Of a DNA stretch of 64,000 bases, positions 25,301 to 32,132 are shown piece by piece. The notes under the pieces were generated by a model, which saw nothing but the letters and a program-made list of their open reading frames with translations, ran no database searches and was not told the origin of the DNA. Source of the stretch: Synechococcus sp. WH 8016 (GTDB lineage: Bacteria; Cyanobacteriota; Cyanobacteriia; PCC-6307; Cyanobiaceae). Numbering within the stretch: position 1 is the first letter of the stretch; the number at the start of each line of letters is the position of its first letter. The DNA lies in contig NZ_AGIK01000004.1 of the NCBI RefSeq assembly GCF_000230675.1, forward strand, positions 124,001 through 188,000. The letters are read 5' to 3'. Made by a program: the position numbers and the translations under genes.

Positions 25301-27287
25301 TTAGCAAATCCTGAAAATGCTGTACCGAGTCAATATTTTTCTCATCCTTAACTAGATTATCAATTGCTATCAAGCAGTCTTGGAGCTGAGAAAACCGTTT
25401 TGATTCTCCAAGAAGTGGATATGTCCAGGAAGGTATATGGTCCTGGACACTTTCTCGTGTCTTGATGAGACGTAAAGCCTCTGAAAGATTAGTAGCAAAG
25501 CTCTCATTAATAGGAACGTCAGGTGCAACGCCGAAGGATTCGGACAGCTTCTCAACAGTAGAGAGTTGATCAAGGAGAAACTGATAGTATTCGTCCGTTA
25601 ATTCAGAGATGGTAAGTCTCTCTTGATTGGACTCCTGAAGGAGCAATTCATAGTCAACCCTGAGATTGTGAAGAGCATCTAAAAGACTTGCTAGCTCACT
25701 TTCAGTAACAGGAAGTCCTACAATTGTTGAAATGTTTTGTAGACCACAATCAGAAAGAAGCTGTGAGGTTTGCGAAAGCTGATCCAACTCATCAGTAGCT
25801 CTCTCAAGAAGAGCAGGTGTTATAACATCAACATTAATTTCTTGAGCCCTAGACAAGGCGAAGAGTTCGGATTCATCAGCTACCGCTAGCTTATTCGATA
25901 CCAACTTCCAAATTGAATCATGAATAGAGGTATCCCCAAATGAAGTCGATAGTGTTTTATTAAGAAGTCCTGAGTGATCGTTAAGTTCGGTCCTAAGAGT
26001 CTTGAGTTGCTCTAGAGATTGAGAGTAGTTCTTTTGAGAGTACTTTTCAACCTGATAATCGATTCGCCTCTTGATCTCTTGATGAAGCTTAAGCTTGGAA
26101 CAACCAGCATTATGCATTTCAAGACAAAACTCTTCCAGCCCTTTCTCGCTAAGCCTATTCTTAACTACCTCCAGTGCAGCAAGCTTATCTGCAGCAAATA
26201 AAACTCTTTTACCACTATCTAAAAGACAGGCAATCATATTGGTAATGGTCTGACTTTTCCCAGTTCCTGGTGGACCTTGAACAACGAGGTTATAGCCCTG
26301 AATAGACTTTTTGATGACTGCATATTGTGTGCTGTCAGCATCAGAAATAAGCTTTGGAACTTCGAACGCAGTCAAAGACTGCTCATCTTCATCCTGTGAA
26401 GACGAAAGCTCGCCCATCGGCTCAATGCTGGCCGATGGAGTTCCCTGGATAAAATCAGATAAAAAACTATTTGAGCTAAGCGGATCTTCATCCCAACACG
26501 AAAAGTCAAGATCATTATATATAGAGATATTGGTAAAACTAAAAAGTCCTAGAGTAGCCCACTGTTTAAGATGCCAAGGCTGTCCTGAGTGATTCTCATT
26601 ACGTTCAGACAAAAGGACCTTAAGTTCATCAAAAAATTCCGATAACTGAGGCTGACCTTCTTCATCAACAGATAACGCTGGTAGCTGAAGCCCCTCATCC
26701 TCACTTAGCTTTCTCCAAAGAGAGATGTTGATCGAAGGATCATCCTCTCCTCCATCAACAAAATATATATATCCATTTGTCGACTTCTCCCTTGAAATCT
26801 GGACAGGTAAGAGAACTAAAGGAGAGAAACGCTCTTCAGTCCCTATCGAGCCTCTACTTTCATACCAATGAAGAAAACCAATAGCAATATTTAGAGTATT
26901 AATTCCTCTTTCTTGAAGACTGAGGCGGTTTTCAGATCTGAGCTTCTCGCAGCTAAGGCTAAATACAGGTTCTTCTTCAATAACCTGAATGAAATCATCG
27001 GAATGCTGAGACGAGAGAGTAGATATATCTGTCAAAAGTGTAAGATCTACCTCATAGGCATTTTCCGGTGGCTTTGCTATAAGCTGAAGCCGTGATTGCT
27101 GATCTAACTTTTTAAGAATTATTTCTGGCACCTCATCAGCTATCCGAAGATAGTTTTGCTTTTTTGATCTTGAAGTAGGGCCTGAGTGCTTAAAATTTAT
27201 AAGCTTATTTCGACCACCAAGATCAAGCAGCAGCTTACGTTGTGCCTCTAATTTGGCGAGAAGTTCAGTTGAATTTTGACTAGACAC
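22386..27287 (-). CDS. DUF4011-type SF1 helicase with C-terminal Vsr-like nuclease (putative defence protein)
   Basis: The 1,633-aa protein (GTG start) opens with a DUF4011-like region (LLLDLGGRNKLINFKHSGPT, residues 16-35). Walker A QGPPGTGKSQT is near 337, then come a long helical insertion, VLVIDEASQMKP near 1,230, VGDRNQLPPTNFF, WHYRSRHQSLI, NVQGDERDVVII and LNVLFTRAKHKVIVV (helicase motifs II-VI). The C-terminal 100 residues carry the nuclease signature RIDMAIRDP ... LLAIECDGASYHSS ... DRLRQQVLEGLGWKVYRVWS (MTES_1575/Vsr-like). Proteins of this architecture occur in anti-phage islands. It appears to act alone, as no partner gene is adjacent. Confidence 0.82.
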   Translation of the reverse strand: MSSQNSTELLAKLEAQRKLLLDLGGRNKLINFKHSGPTSRSKKQNYLRIADEVPEIILKKLDQQSRLQLIAKPPENAYEVDLTLLTDISTLSSQHSDDFIQVIEEEPVFSLSCEKLRSENRLSLQERGINTLNIAIGFLHWYESRGSIGTEERFSPLVLLPVQISREKSTNGYIYFVDGGEDDPSINISLWRKLSEDEGLQLPALSVDEEGQPQLSEFFDELKVLLSERNENHSGQPWHLKQWATLGLFSFTNISIYNDLDFSCWDEDPLSSNSFLSDFIQGTPSASIEPMGELSSSQDEDEQSLTAFEVPKLISDADSTQYAVIKKSIQGYNLVVQGPPGTGKSQTITNMIACLLDSGKRVLFAADKLAALEVVKNRLSEKGLEEFCLEMHNAGCSKLKLHQEIKRRIDYQVEKYSQKNYSQSLEQLKTLRTELNDHSGLLNKTLSTSFGDTSIHDSIWKLVSNKLAVADESELFALSRAQEINVDVITPALLERATDELDQLSQTSQLLSDCGLQNISTIVGLPVTESELASLLDALHNLRVDYELLLQESNQERLTISELTDEYYQFLLDQLSTVEKLSESFGVAPDVPINESFATNLSEALRLIKTRESVQDHIPSWTYPLLGESKRFSQLQDCLIAIDNLVKDEKNIDSVQHFQDLLRDSFDFCRATGRLLSRMDRAITEKLCYGDTAACIDFSRSASAIPIQIAAQVIAHSESSQHVSSCYAALLEIKRNSNLATELTGLGVEVSSLGEVDALRFRDSVQSIRDTGPLGCIVDAKVRSAKLLWKLVSNSQTKRPALPQLAKIYSKCSEYIRRSSEEEALINEVLPLEKLRDLSSQLDSADDHECDLVQFYGSLDDPKLAASALELLATISESISVPELICLSARTLQEAEKVSGASLASIGSKISLLGEGIRDSISALDPYDLSLLARDLSAFKDAVDSLYQFLISNNIFSDKDLSFSLSGSNIESLLSTFNDIKFSSLPPAISESLSSYGVSATCSALRKNLACFSRKDSLNTISSTAPIADFLSANSVENFLSDVTVADAFSTLLSLTDKAVSFQPEILKYLRVVSSLSQKGISKGVAEVVKLSVESGLPPRRILTVAIASMQSRELQLEAQISTLSGASVNSLRELFREVDEDFILDSSKALAASLCAGTKNALLPGTSTGSPRLFTEGPLIQHEIRKQRRHLPTRLLVKQAFESLSRLKPCWMMSPASAAELLPKRPALFDVLVIDEASQMKPEQAFSLIARAKQVIIVGDRNQLPPTNFFQKRDLVSDEDEVDVEIEDNESILELADKVLAANGCSLGWHYRSRHQSLISFSNYYFYENSLTIFASNKVDSQVNLVQVENPLYSGGINLSEVEQVIQVLKRQISAEPDRTILVATMNQAQTSELKMALEREIQNDPLLEKFSSTHQSTLDELVVKNLENVQGDERDVVIISTVYGPGSDGRVMQNFGPINKDSGWRRLNVLFTRAKHKVIVVSSLMPSDISITENSSRGVRALRGYLDFALSGSIADDLQRSGGEVESPFEDSVRNSLVSLGHQVDLQVGVASYRIDMAIRDPRDPSRYLLAIECDGASYHSSFSARSRDRLRQQVLEGLGWKVYRVWSTDWFRDPQRELNLLDTYIRDLLS

Positions 27288-27537
27288 TACTGTTCAAGCC
27301 ATAATACTAATCACAAGCCTAGCCCAATCAAAGATTACCGGCTAGCCCGCCAAACATGATGATTCCACCAGCAATCCAGACTACGAGTTCGGCTTTACTT
27401 GCTGGTGGTGCAGAGGCAGCTATTTCAGCTGGAACTTGGGAAGAAAAATCAGTCATTGTGTTTGAGAAAGAATTTTTTATCGGTAGATTGATAGCGACAC
27501 ACGCGCCCCCTGCTTTTCCCTTTCGGGTGTTGTCTTG

Positions 27538-28074
27538 CTACTTAATACTCTCCCAACTATGGCGTTGAATTTCAGCGAGACTTGGGTGTTTCCGAGCCCA
27601 AAGCTGCAGTAAAGGATTGGCGTTTAACTTCTCTTCCCAGCTCATGCGAAATATGGTCATTTTAGGTCGAACTTCATTTTCTGGCTGCCATGTCAAATCT
27701 GCAACAGGGCAGCTTCCTCTCGACAGCTCTAAACCCAATACTTCCAAATCTTTTGCAATCTTAATTCCTTGCGCTGAACGATACCCATTACCAAAAAGGT
27801 CCTTATATGAATAGTCAGTATCTGCTTTCCATTTTTCACGGCATAGTTGCCGCGCGCCCGTATTTGTCTCCCATGCCCAATCGGAAACAGAGTTCAGCTT
27901 TGTTCTGAATTTATCTTCAGGACATTTATCATTAGCCAGTGAAGATTCGGCTCTCCTCGCTTTCGAGATCATATCTTCTGATAATTCTCGAAGGGCTAGA
28001 CATTCGGCCATGCTTCCTGCAATAGATGGTGAGGCAAAACCTATTGACAAAACCAATGGGATGATCCGAATCAT
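27538..28074 (-). CDS. Exported hypothetical protein
   Basis: From the ATG at 28074 the 178-aa product has a signal peptide (MIRIIPLVLSIGFASPSIAG). The mature region has several Cys (ECLAL, KCPED, QLCREKW, GSCPVADL), suggesting periplasmic disulfides. Its start overlaps the stop of the upstream gene by 4 bases (ATGA), so the two are translationally coupled. No family is recognised. Confidence 0.65.
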   Translation of the reverse strand: MIRIIPLVLSIGFASPSIAGSMAECLALRELSEDMISKARRAESSLANDKCPEDKFRTKLNSVSDWAWETNTGARQLCREKWKADTDYSYKDLFGNGYRSAQGIKIAKDLEVLGLELSRGSCPVADLTWQPENEVRPKMTIFRMSWEEKLNANPLLQLWARKHPSLAEIQRHSWESIK

Positions 28075-28355
28075 TTGCCCTCTACGCAAGTCCAACGACC
28101 ATCAAAGTACCAAATAGGCTTATAAATCTTTGTGGTGATTTGACGGCCAGCCGCTTCACACTGTTCGATTGACTCCATAGGCAGAATTTGTACTGACGGA
28201 CTGCTGTATTGGGCGACTCTCGGTTTACTGCCACCATCAGGCTGTTTGTAAGAACCCAACACTAAATAAGTAGTTGCTGCATTTGCAGCAGGTGCCATGG
28301 CAATGAGCCCACCCATCGCTGAGGCAAGGGCAAGTAAAAGTGGAGTTGTTTTCAT
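28071..28355 (-). CDS. Exported hypothetical protein
   Basis: From the ATG at 28355 the 94-aa protein has a clear signal peptide (MKTTPLLLALASAMGGLIAM ... ANA). The short mature domain includes YLVLGSYKQPDGGSKPRVAQ and CEAAGRQITTKIYKPIWYFD with a Cys pair. It is the first gene of a two-gene secreted operon. The function is unknown. Confidence 0.65.
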   Translation of the reverse strand: MKTTPLLLALASAMGGLIAMAPAANAATTYLVLGSYKQPDGGSKPRVAQYSSPSVQILPMESIEQCEAAGRQITTKIYKPIWYFDGRWTCVEGK

Positions 28356-28479
28356 AGCCTCGATTTGAGTACCGGAGGTCATCATCCCTCCTAAACTTCT
28401 TCATTGTGGTTCCCACTGCAATACCAGTCATCACCCGTTCGGGTACATGCAGCATTTGCATAATCCCCCAAACGGGTAA

Positions 28480-28752
28480 TCAGCAAGGCGGCGGCGTGCA
28501 GCGTTCCCAACCGATCTTCTGCAGGTTGATCCACATCTCGATGCCTAGGTGTCTGAGCATTCGCTGCTGCCTGACGGGTTTCCCAAGCCGTGCTGACAAG
28601 CGGTAGTAGCTCACCAGAACGAACTGAGCATGTTGCGTTGCTGCATCGGGCTTGATCTGGAGGAGCATCCCTTCTTGCCTGTTCAGCAGCCAGCCCTCAC
28701 CATCGAGCCTCTCTTTGTATAGGGCGTAATCAGGCTGCTGCTGCCACATCAC
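28480..28752 (-). CDS. DUF1651-like protein
   Basis: The 90-aa product, MMWQQQPDYALYKERLDGEG and so on, contains GEGWLLNRQEG, HAQFVLVSYYRLS, RMLRHLGIEMW and the ending KIGWERCTPP. These match the DUF1651 pattern also seen at 2587-2859. The frame is open a few codons upstream (SSPQQTAV before the Met), a leader shared with a fragment at 41716-41793. The function is unknown. Confidence 0.75.
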   Translation of the reverse strand: MMWQQQPDYALYKERLDGEGWLLNRQEGMLLQIKPDAATQHAQFVLVSYYRLSARLGKPVRQQRMLRHLGIEMWINLQKIGWERCTPPPC

Positions 28753-28809
28753 AGCAGTTTGCTGAGGCGAGCTGAATCAGTCAGTATTGATGGAATTGGA
28801 TTTGCCGTT

Positions 28810-29361
28810 ATGGCCTTTAAGGCTGGGCATCGCAGGGGTCAGGTCTGGGATGACGTGAAGACCCTCGACAAAATCATTGGCAATACTCGGTTCAACCTGA
28901 CCGGAAAGTCAGAACGCGAGTTTGAAATTCACTTCATGTCATCCGTTAACGCCAACGCTGATCGGTTGAACGGGAAGATTCATTCACAGGTTGACAAGGA
29001 AACTGTCGTCCAAAGCGTCTACTTATTTGGCAAGAAGCATCGTCCAGACCTCACGATCAACGAGGACGGTATTGCGATTGAAATCAAGTACCTCTCAGGC
29101 AGCCTGGACGGCCTCAAGCAAGCGATTGGTCAGAGCATTTTTTATCGAGTGCGCTACCGATTTGTGATTAACGTTTTCGTCCTCGATGAGAAGTACAAAG
29201 AGACTTATCTAAAGGGTGCGAACGATGCGGAGAAGGATTTGGAGGAGATTTTCCGAGAACTCAGTACAGATATGAATATCTTCAGCTATATAATCCCAGC
29301 CTTCAACCCTGGCTCGAATATCAAAGCCCTTCTGGCCTGGAATGATATTTCTGACGCATAA
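28810..29361 (+). CDS. Putative PD-(D/E)XK nuclease-like protein
   Basis: From the ATG at 28810 the 183-aa protein has FGKKHRPDLTINEDGIAIEI followed by KYLSGSLDGLKQAIGQ. The D ... E-x-K arrangement (PD, then EIK) followed by a Gln-containing helix is the core of restriction-like nucleases. A TTG at 28759 would add 17 residues. It is divergent from the DUF1651 gene, with starts about 60 bases apart. It may be a stand-alone nuclease of a defence system; the activity is inferred from motif only. Confidence 0.55.
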   Translation: MAFKAGHRRGQVWDDVKTLDKIIGNTRFNLTGKSEREFEIHFMSSVNANADRLNGKIHSQVDKETVVQSVYLFGKKHRPDLTINEDGIAIEIKYLSGSLDGLKQAIGQSIFYRVRYRFVINVFVLDEKYKETYLKGANDAEKDLEEIFRELSTDMNIFSYIIPAFNPGSNIKALLAWNDISDA

Positions 29362-29411
29362 AAACACTCCTACTGCTGCTGTCGTGGGATTGACCTGAGC
29401 AATTAATGAAT

Positions 29412-29870
29412 CTAATTTTGCCAGAATGGCATGGTCCACTTGCCAGATCGATCTTTTTTAAACCGAGCCAATTCGTTATTGCCTTCATCCATCAAGCAAA
29501 TAGTCTTATCATCGATGATTGATTTGGCATACACAGGCCGTCTATATGTGCCTCGTTCGTTCCAAATCTCAACGCATGCATTGTAATCATCAGCTCCTTC
29601 GATAGGCCCTTCTGGCTCGCTAACTTCAAGGATTAATTCTGGCTTGTCAATGTTTGCATTGTTTGCTTGCTCACCTGACAAGGCATCAGAAATTTTACGT
29701 AATAGCTGATGCTGACGCCTGTCAGATAGTCCAACTGTGGCGATCAATGCCAGAGGCCCCAATAGCAATCCAGCGAATCCCCATGCTGTTCCATTGTGAT
29801 TTTTATCAGCAGCAACAATTGCACATAAAAGAGCAGTAATTATCCAAGCTAAAAATAAAGCGAAACCCAT
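29412..29870 (-). CDS. Two-span membrane protein with soluble C-terminal domain
   Basis: The 152-aa product has two N-terminal helices (MGFALFLAWIITALLCAIVA; GFAGLLLGPLALIATVGL) with a hinge DKNHNG. A basic linker (SDRRQHQLLRKISDAL) precedes a beta-rich C-terminal domain ending FKKDRSGKWTMPFWQN. Similar N-terminal hairpins are found in many bacterial membrane sensors. No specific family is recognised. Confidence 0.6.
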   Translation of the reverse strand: MGFALFLAWIITALLCAIVAADKNHNGTAWGFAGLLLGPLALIATVGLSDRRQHQLLRKISDALSGEQANNANIDKPELILEVSEPEGPIEGADDYNACVEIWNERGTYRRPVYAKSIIDDKTICLMDEGNNELARFKKDRSGKWTMPFWQN

Positions 29871-29981
29871 GCGTTGAGTATATTTTGGTTAACTCTAGTC
29901 TTCAGGACAGCTGTAGAAATTTGAAAGCAACATTCCTAAATGCGATGCCTAGAAATGGTCTCGGCGCCGTGACAGTTAGAG

Positions 29982-30326
29982 ATGGTCACATCACCAAGAG
30001 GTGGCATCACCCGACGCTGGCAAAGTGGGCTGATGGAAGGGAAAGCAGCGCGAAAGGTAGCCCGGAAGGCTCAAATTCCAGAGCTTCTGAAAAAGCGCGA
30101 GGAAGAGGCAAACCTCCCCGCTGAAGAGGTCAAACAGAGAAAACGTGAGCAGGACAAGCGCAATAGGGAAGCAACAAGAGAAATGATGCGTAAACAGGCA
30201 GAAAAAATGGATTTCAGCCCTGGTCCATCAGTCCCATCAACTCCAGCCGTCAGAACTGGATCCCGTGGCGGCAAGTACACGGAAGCCGTCACCAAAGAAG
30301 GACGCCCTTACCGCCGCTATTTCTGA
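29982..30326 (+). CDS. Basic coiled-coil protein with RGG-type tail
   Basis: The 114-aa protein is highly charged (ELLKKREEEANLPAEEVKQR..., a coiled coil at about residues 34-72) and ends RTGSRGGKYTEAVTKEGRPY plus RRYF. The tail resembles the PRGGxY...G...YR element ending the next gene and, more loosely, a small basic adaptor repeat known from large DNA viruses. The role is unknown. Confidence 0.55.
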   Translation: MVTSPRGGITRRWQSGLMEGKAARKVARKAQIPELLKKREEEANLPAEEVKQRKREQDKRNREATREMMRKQAEKMDFSPGPSVPSTPAVRTGSRGGKYTEAVTKEGRPYRRYF

Positions 30327-30348
30327 GCCTCCAACCCCTCCAGCTCCG
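30324..30348 (+). repeat. 25-bp repeat, copy 1 (from the stop codon of the gene at 29982)
   Basis: The sequence starting TGAGCCTCCAACCCCTCCAG matches 30775-30799 with one mismatch in 25. In both cases it starts exactly at the TGA of a gene encoding an RGG-type tail. Confidence 0.7.
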
Positions 30349-30390
30349 TCTGATCCCTGACTTCATCTAAAGCACTGGCAAACTGGGCTG

Positions 30391-30777
30391 ATGGGCTACC
30401 GCAGGCACTACGACTACCCAGATAATCCAGGAACTCGTATTGGCCACGTAACGGCAGTTGCAGGCTTCTGGGGGATGGGTGGCTGGATAGTCGGCGCAAT
30501 CGTTGGAGGAGCGGATGGAGTATGGGGCGTATATATCGGCGGATTTTTATTAATTTTCTTGGTTGGGCATTTCTACATCTGGGGCGCTCCTGTTCAAAAC
30601 CAAGGCACAGAAGCTGAGATGTTGGCAGACCCAGATCTAAATACGCAGGATTTTCAACTCCACTGGAAAAGACTGGAGATGTTCGGCCACTCCAAATACA
30701 ACGGAGAAACGGAATACATGGGGCCACGCGGAGGCGTTTATAAGTACACAGCTTCTGGTCACAAGAATTACCGCTGA
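30391..30777 (+). CDS. Membrane protein with RGG-type tail
   Basis: The 128-aa product has two hydrophobic segments (about residues 22-45 and 48-70: GGWIVGAIVGGADGVWGVYI, GGFLLIFLVGHFYI). A soluble tail ends YMGPRGGVYKYTASGHKNYR, close to the tail of the previous gene. It probably forms a unit with that gene. No family is recognised. Confidence 0.6.
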   Translation: MGYRRHYDYPDNPGTRIGHVTAVAGFWGMGGWIVGAIVGGADGVWGVYIGGFLLIFLVGHFYIWGAPVQNQGTEAEMLADPDLNTQDFQLHWKRLEMFGHSKYNGETEYMGPRGGVYKYTASGHKNYR

Positions 30778-30799
30778 GCCTCCAACCCCTCCAACTCCG
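30775..30799 (+). repeat. 25-bp repeat, copy 2 (from the stop codon of the gene at 30391)
   Basis: Second copy of the repeat at 30324-30348, again beginning at the stop codon, 24 of 25 bases identical. Confidence 0.7.
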
Positions 30800-31074
30800 C
30801 TAACACCTCCTTAATCAGCCCTAAAAATCCCTATTTCCGTGTCAAGCAGAGATAGTTAATAAAATTCCTGAGCTGTTGCCTAGTGAGAGCCTGCGGGCTC
30901 AACACATCCACATGCATTTGGGCTGGAAGGGACCCAGTCGGAACTACTAATCCGTCCGCGAAGCAGAAAGTTTCCTTGATCAAATCACATCTCTTAAGCA
31001 ACTTGCTGCATTTGAGAACGGTACGAGGCACAACGTGATTAATATTTAGCCCTAAAGGGGTTGCATTGACATCC

Positions 31075-31992
31075 CTACTTTTCAGTAAATATCATCGCGC
31101 GTGTACGCACCATAAAATCAGGAACTTCAGCAAGTGCATGCAGCTTGCTCTTGGTACTCATAGCAGTAGCAAATACCTCTGCAGCTAAACCTCCTACCCT
31201 TTCTTGTTCAAACTTGGCTTTTTTAGCTGTCTTCCATAAATCTTCCTTGAGCGCCTCGATCGTGTGCTGCTGCATCACCTTTTCCGCATGCTCAAGCGAC
31301 CAAAGAGCATTTTTCTTTAATCCCTCTTTCAATTCTTCGCTAAAGTATCTGTTGGAATCATAGTTTTTCCAGTCTTCATTTTTAACAGCTTCGCTTGCTT
31401 CCATATGTTTTCTCATGGCGCGAGCTGTACTCAGCATATTCTTAGTGCACCTCTCCCAAAGAGCTTGTTCGAACTTTTTTTCTCTTTCTAAAAACAGGCG
31501 AGTTTTATCTGAGACTTCTATCCTCCAATCGATATCTATTGCAAGCTCTGTTGGATTTGGACCTCTATGAGGAAGAATACCGTTGGCGAGAAGATTTAGC
31601 TGCCCCCAACCCTCATCATTTTTCTTGGCAAGCTGAAGGTAGGCCGGCAGTCTTGTGTAATGAGACAAGTGATTGGAGATTATTTCATACATTGCTGCCT
31701 CCCTATACGCTTTGTCTAAGTATTTTAGAGCCTTTTCATAATCCTTTTCTCCTTTACACTTAACAGCTTCAGAAACCCACTCTTGAATTTGTTTTATCGA
31801 TTCATCGCTCTGACGCGGTTTATCTGCTGCTGAATCTTGCTGATGGGAGAGCCTTGGAGAAAGCTCTGGTGCCGCTGGTGGCATTGCAGCCGACGCACTT
31901 GGTTGAGTCGTCCTGGCTTTTGAGCTGAAGAGCTTTATGGCGACTAGATAAGCCACCGCCAACACGACTAAAAAAAAGAAAAGAGCCCCCAT
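31075..31992 (-). CDS. Membrane-anchored helical protein
   Basis: The 305-aa protein has one N-terminal membrane helix (ALFFFLVVLAVAYLVAIKLF), a Pro/Ala-rich linker and a long all-helical domain with TPR-like helix pairs (KGEKDYEKALKYLDKAYREA near residue 78) and ERCTKNMLSTARAMRKHMEA. No catalytic motif is seen. It is divergent from the large nuclease-helicase gene at 32133. Confidence 0.6.
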   Translation of the reverse strand: MGALFFFLVVLAVAYLVAIKLFSSKARTTQPSASAAMPPAAPELSPRLSHQQDSAADKPRQSDESIKQIQEWVSEAVKCKGEKDYEKALKYLDKAYREAAMYEIISNHLSHYTRLPAYLQLAKKNDEGWGQLNLLANGILPHRGPNPTELAIDIDWRIEVSDKTRLFLEREKKFEQALWERCTKNMLSTARAMRKHMEASEAVKNEDWKNYDSNRYFSEELKEGLKKNALWSLEHAEKVMQQHTIEALKEDLWKTAKKAKFEQERVGGLAAEVFATAMSTKSKLHALAEVPDFMVRTRAMIFTEK

Positions 31993-32132
31993 CTATGAGC
32001 CGGCCGCGGATGATCTCCATATTCTGGACACAGCGACAGGCGAACAGCTTTCAGCCTCAAGTTTTGCTGCGGGTGCAATCTGCTGATAGCTCAGTTAAAT
32101 ATCTATGAACCTGATATGCCTCAGCCATATCA

